From the NCBI GenBank assembly GCA_963663945.1, contig OY760687.1, positions 2,790,001 to 2,854,000 of the forward strand: a stretch of DNA of 64,000 bases, written 5' to 3'. The notes under the pieces were generated by a model. The model was not told where the DNA came from. It saw only the letters and a program-made list of their open reading frames with translations, and did not search any database. The stretch comes from Bin87 sp963663945. GTDB lineage: Bacteria; Chloroflexota; Dehalococcoidia; Lucifugimonadales; UBA3495. The position numbers were made by a program, and so were the translations under genes. Shown here piece by piece: positions 1 through 8,767 of the stretch (position 1 is its first letter; the number at the start of each line of letters is the position of its first letter).

Positions 1-954
1 CCCGTCGCCCAGGAACACCAACTGCCCTCGGGCCGCCTCTGCAGACAGTTGCGCGGGCTCAGCGAAACCGGCAACCCAGGCCTTGTACTCCGCGTCTTCC
101 ATGACATGGACACGGAACTTCATCTGGGCGTGGGCGGTGCCGCAGAATTCGGCGCATTGACCGTAGTACATTCCGGTTTCTTCGGCCAGGAACCACATCG
201 AATTGGTCTTGGTCGGAACGACGTCCTGCTTGCCGGCGAGTTTGGGGATCCAGAAGCTGTGGATCACGTCGTCGCTCTTGAGATCCATAATGATCGGCGT
301 GTTCACCGGGACGCGCATCTCGTTGGCTGTGGTGACGAGCTTGGTCGCCTCATCCCCGGGGAGCGGGTCCTCGTAGCGGAACTCCCACCACCATTGGTGG
401 CCCACCGCCTCCACACGCACCGGTTCTTTCCCCTCTGCCCGCGCCAGCGCGATCGCTTCGCCCGGCTCGAGCTTGAACAACACTATCACCGACCAGACAC
501 CCAATCCGAGAATGAGGATGGTCGGCACGATGGTCCAGGCGATCTCCAGCGGAGTGTGGCCGTGGGTCTGCGGGGGCAGCGGGTCACCCGGCTTGCGCCG
601 GTAACGGATCGCCGCGTAGAGCAACGCTCCTTCGACCAGCACGAAAACGATCACCATGGTCCACAGCAGCACGTTGAAAAGCAGCAACTGTTCGCGGGCA
701 ACCGGCCCGCCGACGCCGTCCAGGGTCCATGGCGTGGAACTCAGGATGGACTGGTGCCCTTCAGCATCACAGCCCAGGGCCGCGAGTATCAGGACGCCGC
801 CCAGCAGGGCCAGCGTTACCAAAGAACGCCGTCCCAAACGACGGGATGAAGTATCAGAAACCGGGTTCACTGGAATATCACTTACTGCTCTGGGCGCGGA
901 TACGGCGCGGCGCTGGTTCGGTGACTCTTCCTCTGCAAAGGGCAGCTGCCCCAT
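1..954 (-). CDS. coxB: cytochrome c oxidase subunit II (partial, 3' end off the window)
   Basis: Subunit II of an aa3/caa3-type oxidase takes electrons from cytochrome c through the binuclear CuA site. The CuA motif GMYYGQCAEFCGTAHAQM is intact near residue 262, after the upstream HSFWIPK stretch. Residues 45-62 form a hydrophobic segment ending in a lipobox-like LAALGC (Cys62), followed by two membrane helices around residues 90-112 and 135-160. The final residues before the window edge (AARGQLVFLGDG) resemble the start of a fused cytochrome c domain, as in caa3 enzymes, but the CxxCH is outside the window. The start is ATG 954 with a G-rich Shine-Dalgarno sequence. It has its own promoter and lies downstream of ctaA-ctaB on the same strand. 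Confidence 0.93.
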   Translation of the reverse strand, partial: MGQLPFAEEESPNQRRAVSAPRAVSDIPVNPVSDTSSRRLGRRSLVTLALLGGVLILAALGCDAEGHQSILSSTPWTLDGVGGPVAREQLLLFNVLLWTMVIVFVLVEGALLYAAIRYRRKPGDPLPPQTHGHTPLEIAWTIVPTILILGLGVWSVIVLFKLEPGEAIALARAEGKEPVRVEAVGHQWWWEFRYEDPLPGDEATKLVTTANEMRVPVNTPIIMDLKSDDVIHSFWIPKLAGKQDVVPTKTNSMWFLAEETGMYYGQCAEFCGTAHAQMKFRVHVMEDAEYKAWVAGFAEPAQLSAEAARGQLVFLGDG

Positions 955-1020
955 CGTGAACCCCCGGATACTGCGGCAGCGGCCGGCCACAGTATGTGCA
1001 AAATTTCACTAGCGGCGGTA

Positions 1021-1049
1021 ACCATAGCATACGCGTTTATGGCTGTCAA
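1021..1049 (-). promoter_or_regulatory. sigma70-type promoter of coxB
   Basis: On the minus strand the -35 box TTGACA (1049-1044) is followed by a 17-base spacer and the -10 box TATGGT (1026-1021). The -10 is preceded by TGC, giving an extended -10. It lies between the ctaB stop and the coxB start, so coxB can be transcribed independently of ctaAB. Confidence 0.65.
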
Positions 1050-1090
1050 TTTGAACAGCCTGCCCCGGGCAAACCCGCGGCGGAAGGTCG

Positions 1091-2053
1091 CTATGCCATG
1101 CCCGTGACGCTGTCCACCATAACGGCGACAAACAGCAGGGCGAGGTAGGCCAGCGAATACAGGTAGGTAGCTTTCGCCCGGCCTCTGTCGTCACGGCGCC
1201 AGAGCCTCCAGGCGAGCCAGATGAACGGCGCTCCCAACGCTGCCGCCGACGCCAGGTAGATCAGCCCCACCTGCGGCAGCAGACCGAACATCAAAGTCAG
1301 GCCGGTCAGCGCGATTGAATAAAGGAAGATATGCAACGATGTCTGGCGGCGTGATGACACCACCGGCAGCATGGGGACGCCTGCCCGCTCGTAGTCAGTC
1401 TGTATCAGCAGGGACAACGCCCAGAAATGGGGCGGCGTCCAGAAAAAGACGATGGCGAACAGGTAAACCGCCGGCAGGTCCAGCCCTCCGGTCACTGCCG
1501 CCCAACCCACCATGGGCGGGATCGCGCCGGCCGCTCCGCCGATGACGATGTTGTTCGGTGTGGTCCGTTTCAGCCACAGCGTATAGATGAACACGTAGAA
1601 CAGGGTGGCGCACAGCGTCAGAACGGCCGCCAGCAAGTTGACCTGCGTGGCCAGCAACGCAAATGCCACAACGTTCAGGGCGACCCCGAACGCCAGGGCG
1701 TAACGAGGCGCAACTCGCAACCCCGCCACCGGTCGTCCCGCGGTTCGTCGCATGTCCCGGTCGATGTCCCGGTCCAGGAAATGGTTGACTGCGTTGGCGC
1801 CGCCGGACGCCAGCGCTCCGCCGGCCCAGACCAGGCCCAGCAGCGCCAGGGAGGGTACTCCCTGCTCGGCCAGGAACATCCCGCCGGCTGCGGTTACCAG
1901 CAGCAGCGAGATGATCTTCGGCTTGGTTAGCGCGAGGAAATCACGCGCAATGGCCATGACCGACGTGCCAGCCGGCGTCTGGGCCGCCAACACCGCAGGG
2001 TCCGGATCAGTCGCCTCTCCCTCCGGCCGGAAACCGGGCGCGCTACTCGCCAT
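1091..2053 (-). CDS. ctaB: protoheme IX farnesyltransferase (heme O synthase)
   Basis: CtaB transfers a farnesyl group to heme b to make heme O, the precursor of heme A for cytochrome oxidase. It is an integral membrane UbiA-superfamily prenyltransferase. The first Asp-rich motif NHFLDRDIDRDMRRTAGRP is complete, and several hydrophobic helices follow. The open frame extends to 2119, but ATG 2053 with AGGCGG upstream gives a normal N-terminus (about 320 aa) and an 11-base overlap with the end of ctaA, suggesting translational coupling. The order ctaA-ctaB-coxB fits assembly of a heme-A oxidase. Confidence 0.93.
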   Translation of the reverse strand: MASSAPGFRPEGEATDPDPAVLAAQTPAGTSVMAIARDFLALTKPKIISLLLVTAAGGMFLAEQGVPSLALLGLVWAGGALASGGANAVNHFLDRDIDRDMRRTAGRPVAGLRVAPRYALAFGVALNVVAFALLATQVNLLAAVLTLCATLFYVFIYTLWLKRTTPNNIVIGGAAGAIPPMVGWAAVTGGLDLPAVYLFAIVFFWTPPHFWALSLLIQTDYERAGVPMLPVVSSRRQTSLHIFLYSIALTGLTLMFGLLPQVGLIYLASAAALGAPFIWLAWRLWRRDDRGRAKATYLYSLAYLALLFVAVMVDSVTGMA

Positions 2054-3032
2054 CTGGCACCGCCTGCATCGACGGCTCGGATCCGCCTCGGGTGGTGCGA
2101 ACGTCCATGTAAGCGACAATCGCCAAGCCTGCCGCTGCCATCCATACCGCCGTGGCGGCGGTCAGATGCAGGGCGCGCCAATGGTCCTGGAAGTCCAGCC
2201 AAATCGTAGCCGCTCCGACCACGATCTGCGCGATAAATGTCGCAACGGTCACAATTGCCAGCCACCTCAGGGACGCTCCGCGTTCGGCGGGGCCTTTCCA
2301 GCATCGCCAGGCCGCGTAGAGCAGCAGCGCGCCCAGAACCAATACCACGTACCGATGGAACATGTGGACCGCCGAGAGGTGGTTCATCGGGAAAGCATTT
2401 CCCTGGCACAGCGGCCAGGTCACGCACGCTCCGGTGGCCCCCATTGCCGTCACCAGCGCGCCGCTCACGATCACCGCATATACGCTCAACGCGCCAACGA
2501 TTGCCCAACGGTGGTAGCTATCGCTGGGGGACTGCGTTGCATTGCGAACGATCGGCGTGCGGAACGACGCCACCATTATGAACACGCACGTAGCCAGCAG
2601 CGCCTCCGCGGTGGCCAAATGCAGCGCAACCACGCCGCCCGGCAGGTGGGTCAGCACGGTGACCCCGCCCAACAAACCCTGTACGATCAGCAGAGGGATC
2701 GAAATTGCCGCTGGCAACCACACCCACCGGTCCGACCGGTAACGGGCCAGCGCGACCCCTGCCGTTGCCAGGATCAACGGCCCCACGATCACCGAAGCCA
2801 CGAACCGGTGGGTGTACTCGATGATCGCCGTATATTCCAGCGGCGGCAGGACTTTTCCGTAACACAGCGGCCAGTCGGGACACCCCAGGCCGGAATCGGT
2901 GACCCTGACCACTCCGCCGATGATGACCAGCAGAAACACCCAGATTACGGTTGCCGTAGCCAGTCCCTGCAACCAGGTCGGCCTGCGCCGGCGGTCGGCG
3001 TCCGATGTTGTGCTGATGCTTATGGAAGCCAT
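2043..3032 (-). CDS. ctaA: heme A synthase (CtaA/COX15)
   Basis: CtaA oxidises heme O to heme A in the membrane. The 329-aa protein has about eight hydrophobic segments and the paired conserved histidines expected of the family (IIEYTHR near residue 75, HMFHRYV later, LHLTAA near the end). It also has two extracellular Cys pairs, CPDWPLC (51-57) and CVTWPLC, as in Bacillus subtilis CtaA. It is the first gene of a ctaA-ctaB pair and is divergent from the small lipoprotein gene at 3111. Confidence 0.93.
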   Translation of the reverse strand: MASISISTTSDADRRRRPTWLQGLATATVIWVFLLVIIGGVVRVTDSGLGCPDWPLCYGKVLPPLEYTAIIEYTHRFVASVIVGPLILATAGVALARYRSDRWVWLPAAISIPLLIVQGLLGGVTVLTHLPGGVVALHLATAEALLATCVFIMVASFRTPIVRNATQSPSDSYHRWAIVGALSVYAVIVSGALVTAMGATGACVTWPLCQGNAFPMNHLSAVHMFHRYVVLVLGALLLYAAWRCWKGPAERGASLRWLAIVTVATFIAQIVVGAATIWLDFQDHWRALHLTAATAVWMAAAGLAIVAYMDVRTTRGGSEPSMQAVPDGE

Positions 3033-3110
3033 TGGTAAGCGCGGCCGACGCTGCAGAGCAGGAATTCCTGTCCGGGGTTCAACCGCGTTATTAATGATAA
3101 AGCACGACCG

Positions 3111-3575
3111 ATGGATTTGCTACAATCATTGCCGCCCGGCGCCTTCGCTTCAGTCCACACGGTGGGCCGCGCCGGGCGCCGACAGCGGGGCAGATACCTG
3201 GGCACCTCGAAACACGCCGTTCCACAACTAGCCGTGGCGATAACGCTGGCCGCGTTGTTGGCTGGAATGGTCGCGTGCGGTGGGGAGCAACCTGCCGCCG
3301 GTGGCGGCCACGGCGACGGCGACTCGCTGTTCCCCAGGCTACCCAAGTTGACCGGACACATTGACCGGGTCGAAGTTGACCCTGACAATCCTCGAAACTT
3401 CCGGGCCCTGTACCTCACCGATGATGATGGACGTCAGTGGCTCTTCCACTCCGAGGGTTGGGTCGGCGTTTCCACCGGGCACCTGAAGGACCACCAGATC
3501 CATGGGACTCCAGTGACCGTCTGGTATGAGGAGCGGCCTGGCGAAATCCGGCTGGCCCGGTTCGTAGCCGACTGA
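3111..3575 (+). CDS. small predicted lipoprotein, unknown function
   Basis: The frame encodes a signal peptide with a lipobox-like end (LLAGMVACGG), a Gly/His-rich linker and a soluble domain of about 75 residues that I do not recognise. ATG 3111 opens the frame, but its first residues are not signal-like. An extended -10 (TGCTACAAT, 3118-3126) lies just inside it, so an in-frame GTG at 3162, which gives a basic n-region followed by the hydrophobic stretch, is a likely true start. It is divergent from ctaA, so a role near the oxidase is possible but unproven. Confidence 0.6.
   Translation: MDLLQSLPPGAFASVHTVGRAGRRQRGRYLGTSKHAVPQLAVAITLAALLAGMVACGGEQPAAGGGHGDGDSLFPRLPKLTGHIDRVEVDPDNPRNFRALYLTDDDGRQWLFHSEGWVGVSTGHLKDHQIHGTPVTVWYEERPGEIRLARFVAD
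3118..3126 (+). promoter_or_regulatory. possible extended -10 promoter for the lipoprotein gene
   Basis: TGC followed by TACAAT forms an extended -10 element. No good -35 box lies 16-18 bases upstream. If used, transcription would begin near 3133, inside the longest open frame, favouring the GTG start at 3162. Confidence 0.35.
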
Positions 3576-3590
3576 CGCCAGAAACGGCTA

Positions 3591-4844
3591 TCAAGTAGCG
3601 CGACGTCGCGTCTCCCGCACGAAGAGCACCACGCCGACCCCCGCGGCAGCGAACAATATGGCGTCCACCCACAGCGCCCAGGGGAAACCCCACAGGTCGG
3701 CGATGGCTCCGAATACCATGGCCCCGGATACGGTGCCGATTCCGGCGAAACTGCGGAAGATGCCCAGCGTCACTCCCTCCATTCCAGGGGGGGCGATGTC
3801 CGCGTAGAAAACCGTGCCCGCCGGGCTGCCCAGTCCTTCGCCCATGCCCATCAGGACGCCGGACAACAACAATTGCCACAGGCTGTCCGCCCAGACGAAC
3901 GCGGCGATGCCCGCGCACATCAGCACCACTGAAGGAATTATGGGCGACTTTCTGCCAAAGCGGTCGGAAAGGTAGCCCGAGGTCACCGTCGTGAAAAACT
4001 GCGGCAGGTGGGTTACGCTCAACCACCACCCGAGTTGCTGTGGCCTGAATCCCTTAACTTTTCCGAACAGCGGCATCACGCTGAACCGGGCGCCCTGCCG
4101 GTTCGCGACAATCATGATGGCAAACAGCCCGACGAAGATGAACGCCGGACTCCGCACCAGGTTCCAGAACGATCCTCGTCCGGTGGCACGTGGCTGGCCG
4201 CCCTGCGGCCGCGAATCGGGTCGAGCAGGTTGCTGTGCCTCGACCTCGCGCCATCTCGATTCCGGAAGCGCAAACAGTATCAGGGCGAAGGACAACGCCA
4301 TCAACACCGCCTGGGCAACCAGCGGGATGCGAAGTCCAAACGCTGATCCCAGGTAGCCGCCCACCAGAGGTCCCAATATCTGCCCGGACAGGATGCTCAA
4401 CTCCTGCGTGCTGAGGATGCGCCCCCGCGTCCCGGGGTCCGACTCGTCTCTCAGGTACACCGTTATCACGGTGGAGAACGCATTGGACCCCAGGCCGGAG
4501 ACAAACCGCCAACCCGTGAGCCACCAGAAATGGAAGGACATCGACACCATCGTCGCACCGAACAGGTTGACTGCGGCTCCGAGGGCAAGGATCGGTTTGC
4601 GCCCGTATCGTTGCGACAGGTAACCGGCCGGGACGCCGGTAAACAGCCGCCCCGCCCCGAACAAACCGATGGCGATGCCAACCTGGGCTGCGTTAACGTG
4701 ATATTCCTGCTGCGTGAAGAGGGGCAGCACCGGGCCGATCGTGCCCATGCCAAAGCTGTTCAGCGCCCCGCAAACGCTCACTATGAAGATGCTGCGGTAC
4801 CGGCCGCGCAGCGCGGAAATGACGCCGCGCATCACCGCGCGCAC
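3591..4844 (-). CDS. MFS transporter
   Basis: This is a 12-helix major facilitator superfamily permease of about 417 aa with the loop 2-3 signature GYLSQRYGRKPIL and a repeated version GYLSDRFGRKSPI in the second half. The substrate cannot be told from sequence. The open frame begins at GTG 4844; ATG 4832, four codons in, is an equally good start. It is divergent from the CoA-transferase pair, so it could import or export an organic acid handled by those enzymes, but that is only a guess from position. Confidence 0.85.
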   Translation of the reverse strand: MRAVMRGVISALRGRYRSIFIVSVCGALNSFGMGTIGPVLPLFTQQEYHVNAAQVGIAIGLFGAGRLFTGVPAGYLSQRYGRKPILALGAAVNLFGATMVSMSFHFWWLTGWRFVSGLGSNAFSTVITVYLRDESDPGTRGRILSTQELSILSGQILGPLVGGYLGSAFGLRIPLVAQAVLMALSFALILFALPESRWREVEAQQPARPDSRPQGGQPRATGRGSFWNLVRSPAFIFVGLFAIMIVANRQGARFSVMPLFGKVKGFRPQQLGWWLSVTHLPQFFTTVTSGYLSDRFGRKSPIIPSVVLMCAGIAAFVWADSLWQLLLSGVLMGMGEGLGSPAGTVFYADIAPPGMEGVTLGIFRSFAGIGTVSGAMVFGAIADLWGFPWALWVDAILFAAAGVGVVLFVRETRRRAT

Positions 4845-5147
4845 CGAAGGCCGGCGGTACCAGCGACATCGAGATGCATCGCGCTCATGCCGATGGCACT
4901 CGCCGATGAGGTCATCGGATGCACGCGACCAATGTGTTTCCCGGTCTTCTCACCATTAGTTGGATATAGACGACGCTTGGATTCCCGGCATCATAGGCTT
5001 GACGTTGGTGGGCGTCAACGAGATGGCGAGACGCTGAACTTGCTGGGGCCGCGATCCGGCCATGGTTGCCCGCTTGCCCCGTGTTGCCCTAAACTTGCGC
5101 CCAATCCAAGACTCTCCGCTTCTACCCTCTACACAGGAGGCTCAGAT
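4845..5147. other. intergenic region between divergent MFS and CoA-transferase genes
   Basis: About 300 bases with no supported gene. A forward frame runs through it in phase with the downstream CoA-transferase, but it has no domain similarity and the strong Shine-Dalgarno sequence lies at its end (5135-5141). I see no convincing promoter match; TTGACG near 5000 lacks a matching -10. Confidence 0.5.
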
Positions 5148-6473
5148 ATGCCCCTGCCGACTCCCTTGCAAGGCATTCGCGTGGTCGATTTCACCTGGGT
5201 GCGCGCCGGCCCCTGGGCAGCCCGCTGGATGGGCACCCTGGGCGCCGAGGTCATCAAGGTGGAATGGCCCCTCAACCTGGACACGCTGCGCCAGAACCGG
5301 TTCACCGTGCCGCCAGGCGTGGAGCCGGGACCCAACTCCACCGGCCAGTTTGCGGACACCAACGCCAACAAGCGTGGGATCAGCGTCAATACCCGCACGG
5401 ATGAAGGACTTGAGCTCGTCAAGCGCCTGATCTCGGTCTCGGACATCGTCATCGAGAACTTCAGCAGCCGGATCATGCAGCGCTGGGGCCTGGGTTACGA
5501 GCAACTCAAGAAGATCCGACCCGACATCATCTACGTCTCCATGGCCGGCTTCGGACACACGGGCCGGCACCACTGGTACGGGACCATGGGTCCGGCCGCC
5601 CAGGCGTTGAGCGGTCTAACCCACCTTTCTGGTCTGCCTGGCGCCCCACCGGCCGGCTGGGGTTGGTCCTACCTGGACGACACCGGCGGGATGTACGGCG
5701 CGATCAGCGCGTTGACGGCGCTGCGGCATCGCTCCGCCACCGGCAAGGGCCAGCACGTCGACCTCTCCCAGATGATCACCGGAATCACGCTGACGGGGCC
5801 GGCCCTCCTGGACAAGACCATCAACGGGCGCAAAGCTCGCCGCGAGGGGTTCCCGCCGGGTAACCGGACCGTGTGGCCCGGCGCCGAGGTGGTCAACAAC
5901 TACCGCGGCCCCATCGCCGCGCCGCACAACGCCTACCGCACTGCGCCTGGCGGCTACAACGACTGGGCGACCATTGCCTGCCTGTCGGACGACGAATGGC
6001 ACAACTTGGTGAAGCTCATGGGCAATCCCGACTGGGCCGACGACCGCTTCGACACCATCGACGGCCGGCTCGAGCACCAGGAGGAGATGGACGAGCACAT
6101 CGAAGCATGGACCCAGAAGATGGGCAAGTACGAGCTCACCGAAAAGTGCCAGGCCGCCGGCGTCCGCGCCATGGCGGTGCAAAGCAGCCAGGATCGAGTC
6201 GAAAACGACCCACAACTGCGGCACCGGGACATGTACGTTCCCATGGACCATCCCATGCTCGGCCCGTGGAAGTTCCAGAACGCTCCGTTCAAGATGTCGA
6301 AGTCGCCGGCCCGCATGTCCAGCCCGCCGCCAATGATTGGGCAGCACAATCGGGACGTGCTCGAAGACCTGCTCGGCGTGGACCATCAGGACCTGCTCGA
6401 CGGCTACGAGAACGGCGTCTTCTGGCCCAGTACCATGGACCGGTACCCCTACATCGAGGAGGCCCTGCGATGA
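5148..6473 (+). CDS. CaiB/BaiF family CoA-transferase (first of pair)
   Basis: Class III CoA-transferases move CoA between carboxylic acids through an Asp-bound anhydride or thioester. The 441-aa protein begins with GIRVVDFTWVRAGPWAARW and carries YLDDTGG (Asp177/Asp178), where the catalytic Asp of the family lies, followed by TGKGQHVDLSQ. The start is ATG 5148, eight bases after AGGAGG; the frame remains open upstream but that stretch is not conserved. Its stop overlaps the start of the second transferase by four bases (ATGA), implying translational coupling and probably a two-subunit enzyme. Confidence 0.92.
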   Translation: MPLPTPLQGIRVVDFTWVRAGPWAARWMGTLGAEVIKVEWPLNLDTLRQNRFTVPPGVEPGPNSTGQFADTNANKRGISVNTRTDEGLELVKRLISVSDIVIENFSSRIMQRWGLGYEQLKKIRPDIIYVSMAGFGHTGRHHWYGTMGPAAQALSGLTHLSGLPGAPPAGWGWSYLDDTGGMYGAISALTALRHRSATGKGQHVDLSQMITGITLTGPALLDKTINGRKARREGFPPGNRTVWPGAEVVNNYRGPIAAPHNAYRTAPGGYNDWATIACLSDDEWHNLVKLMGNPDWADDRFDTIDGRLEHQEEMDEHIEAWTQKMGKYELTEKCQAAGVRAMAVQSSQDRVENDPQLRHRDMYVPMDHPMLGPWKFQNAPFKMSKSPARMSSPPPMIGQHNRDVLEDLLGVDHQDLLDGYENGVFWPSTMDRYPYIEEALR

Positions 6474-7783
6474 CTTCCGCCAACGGCAACCAACAAGACG
6501 GGGTCGATATCGGTGGGGCCCTCCCCGCCGATCTGAGCCTGCCCGGAGCCCTGGACGGCCTGCGAGTCCTGGAGATCTGCGACGAGAGGGGCCAGTTCTG
6601 CGGCAAGCTGATGGCCGACAACGGCGCCGACCTCGTCAAGATCGAACCGCCCGGCGGCGAGGCCTGCCGCAGCTTCGGGCCTTTCCTTGACGATGTCCCC
6701 CACCGCGAGCGCAGCCTGTCCTTCTGGCACTACAACACTTCCAAGCGGGGCATCACCCTGAACCTGGAGACCAGGCAGGGACAGGACATCCTGAAGCAAC
6801 TCGCCGCTTCGGCCGACATCGTGCTGGAGAGTCGCAAGCCCGGCTACCTGGAATCGCTGGGATTGGGCTACGGCGCATTGTCCGCCGACAACCCCGGCCT
6901 CATCATGTGCTCCCTGACGCCCTACGGCCAGACCGGCCCGTGGCGGGACTACATCAGCAGCGATATCACCCAGATGGCCGGCGGCGGTCAGATGGCATCG
7001 TCAGGCTACGACGAAATCGACGTTCCCGGCGCGCCGCCCATCGCCCCCGGCGGCGGCAACTCCTGGCACATTGGCGCCCACTACGCCTACATCGGCCTGA
7101 TGGGAGCTCTGTACTACCGCTTCCTCACCGGCGAGGGGCAGTACATCGATGCCTCCATCCACGAGGCCTGCGCCCTCACCACCGAGGGTGCGATAGCAAT
7201 CTACCTGTCCACCGGTGACGTGGTGCAACGCCACACTGGACGCCACGCGGCGCCCGACATGTCCCCAGCCATCCAGTTCCCCACCGGCGACGGCGGTTGG
7301 CTCAACACCACGCGCTCCGGCACCAACCTGACGCCGCAACGGCTCAAGCTGCTGGCAGATTGGTTCGACCAGTCGGGCATGGCTGAAGACCTGACCGACG
7401 AGCGTTACCAGGACCCCGAGGTCATTGCTGCGGAGAACGACCACATCGTTCAGGTGATGAAGAACTTCTTCATGAACTCCACGCTGATGGACTCCTTCCA
7501 CGGCGGGCAGCAGCGGGACTTCCCGTGGGGCGCCATCCGCAGCATGGATGAACTCGTCGGCGACGACCACCTCACGGACCGAGATTTCTTCAAAGAGGTG
7601 GAGCACCCCGAGCTTGGACGCACCTTCACTTACCCGGGGCCGGCCATGCTCTACAACGGCTCACCGTGGCGTATCAGCCGCCGCGCGCCGCTCATCGGCG
7701 AGCACAACTCCGAGATCCTCCAGGGCGAATTGGGCCTCACCAACTCGCAGCTACTGCTGCTGGCAGAGGGCGGGGTGATCTAG
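6470..7783 (+). CDS. CaiB/BaiF family CoA-transferase paralogue (second of pair)
   Basis: This 437-aa class III CoA-transferase fold protein has the usual N-terminal CoA-binding region (LRVLEICDERGQFCGKLMAD, residues 31-50) and the TGEGQYIDASIHEA signature. At the position of the catalytic Asp in its upstream partner it reads NSWHIGAHYAYIG (197-209), with no Asp. I infer that it may be a non-catalytic or structural subunit of a heteromer, a situation known for some benzylsuccinate-type transferases. It starts by ATGA overlap at 6470. Its stop at 7781-7783 touches the GTG start of the next gene. Confidence 0.9.
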   Translation: MTSANGNQQDGVDIGGALPADLSLPGALDGLRVLEICDERGQFCGKLMADNGADLVKIEPPGGEACRSFGPFLDDVPHRERSLSFWHYNTSKRGITLNLETRQGQDILKQLAASADIVLESRKPGYLESLGLGYGALSADNPGLIMCSLTPYGQTGPWRDYISSDITQMAGGGQMASSGYDEIDVPGAPPIAPGGGNSWHIGAHYAYIGLMGALYYRFLTGEGQYIDASIHEACALTTEGAIAIYLSTGDVVQRHTGRHAAPDMSPAIQFPTGDGGWLNTTRSGTNLTPQRLKLLADWFDQSGMAEDLTDERYQDPEVIAAENDHIVQVMKNFFMNSTLMDSFHGGQQRDFPWGAIRSMDELVGDDHLTDRDFFKEVEHPELGRTFTYPGPAMLYNGSPWRISRRAPLIGEHNSEILQGELGLTNSQLLLLAEGGVI

Positions 7784-8385
7784 TGGACGACCCGCTGCAC
7801 ACCCCGCTTTACTCCATACCGGAGTGCGCCCGGTATCTTGGGTTGCCTGTGTCCACCGTGCGGCGTTGGGTAGCTGCCCCTAACTCACAGGCGTGTGAGC
7901 ATGCCAAACCATTAGTGCAACCGGCAGGGTCGGACCCCACCGCCCTGTCGTTCACTAACCTAGTGGAACTGCACGTGCTGGCGTCGCTGCGCCGAAACCG
8001 AAAGATGCCATTGTCGGAGATCCGTTCAAAAATCGACGGGTTGGTTAGACACGCTAAGTCGAACCATCCATTGGTAAACAGTGAATTTTTGACATCTAGC
8101 CGCGACCAAAGGGTTGAGTTGGACGAAGCAGGGCGGCCGCGCAGGTATTTCCCATTCACTCGTGCATACGGAGAAGAGGACCCCAAGCTTATCGTGATTG
8201 ACCCGATGATCCGTTTCGGAAGGCCCGTCATCAAAGGGAGCGGCGTTAGCACTTCAGCTATAGCCAAGTTCACCAAAGCAGGAGAAACCACCGCAGAATT
8301 AGCCGACGATTACGGGCTGTCACCAGAGCAAATCGAGGAGGCTGTCAGCTACGAACGTGCTGACCGAATACACGTTCTTCTCTGA
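7783..8385 (+). CDS. HTH-DUF433 protein, probable antitoxin
   Basis: This 200-aa protein has an N-terminal MerR-like helix-turn-helix (LYSIPECARYLGLPVSTVRRW, about residues 8-28) and a C-terminal DUF433 domain (GRPVIKGSGVSTSAIAKF, then SPEQIEEAVSYE). DUF433 proteins are known antitoxin-like partners of PIN-fold toxins. The start is GTG 7783, overlapping the previous stop by one base, with AGAGGGCGGGG upstream. The gene is visibly more AT-rich than the CoA-transferases, suggesting recent acquisition. It overlaps the PIN-like gene by 29 bases. Confidence 0.78.
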   Translation: MDDPLHTPLYSIPECARYLGLPVSTVRRWVAAPNSQACEHAKPLVQPAGSDPTALSFTNLVELHVLASLRRNRKMPLSEIRSKIDGLVRHAKSNHPLVNSEFLTSSRDQRVELDEAGRPRRYFPFTRAYGEEDPKLIVIDPMIRFGRPVIKGSGVSTSAIAKFTKAGETTAELADDYGLSPEQIEEAVSYERADRIHVLL

Positions 8386-8767
8386 TGAAGACCTCGGGAC
8401 CAAGATTTTTCCCGTACCGCTCAGAGATGCGGGCGTACGCGTGGAGGCCTTGACCAATCACTTCCCTGCCGGAACCAACGACGTTGACTGGATCCCGGTC
8501 GTAGCCCAGCGTGAGTGGGTAGCGTTGACCCACGACCTGAATATGCGTTACAACACCCCCGAGCGGAATGCGATCATGCGGTCAGGGTTGCGGGTGATAG
8601 TGATCAGAAGTGGATCAACCCGTGCAGAGATGGCACTGACATTCTTGGACCTACACGAACGCATTATTCATTTTCTAGAGCACAACCCTGCGCCGTTCAT
8701 TGCCCGTCTATATCACAACCGCATCGAAATGTGGCTCAATGCGGACAACTGGTGCCCGGCGATCTAA
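8357..8767 (+). CDS. PIN-like (VapC45/Mut7-C type) putative toxin nuclease
   Basis: The 136-aa product begins YTFFSDEDLGTKIFP, with an acidic cluster at Asp10-Asp12, and continues with an ALTHDLNM strand. This pattern fits PIN-like domains of the PF18478/DUF5615 kind that pair with DUF433 antitoxins. Such proteins are predicted RNases. It starts at GTG 8357 within the antitoxin gene, and its stop (8765-8767) overlaps the stop of the convergent acetamidase gene by four bases. The family assignment rests on motif and gene pairing, so function is inferred. Confidence 0.68.
   Translation: MLTEYTFFSDEDLGTKIFPVPLRDAGVRVEALTNHFPAGTNDVDWIPVVAQREWVALTHDLNMRYNTPERNAIMRSGLRVIVIRSGSTRAEMALTFLDLHERIIHFLEHNPAPFIARLYHNRIEMWLNADNWCPAI

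Noticed and set aside
1752..3038. 428-codon plus-strand open frame
   Set aside because: Antisense to ctaA/ctaB, low-complexity Arg/Gln-rich product.
4530..5147. Long N-terminal extension of the first CoA-transferase
   Set aside because: No conservation, overlaps the MFS gene on the other strand, and the strong Shine-Dalgarno lies directly before ATG 5148.
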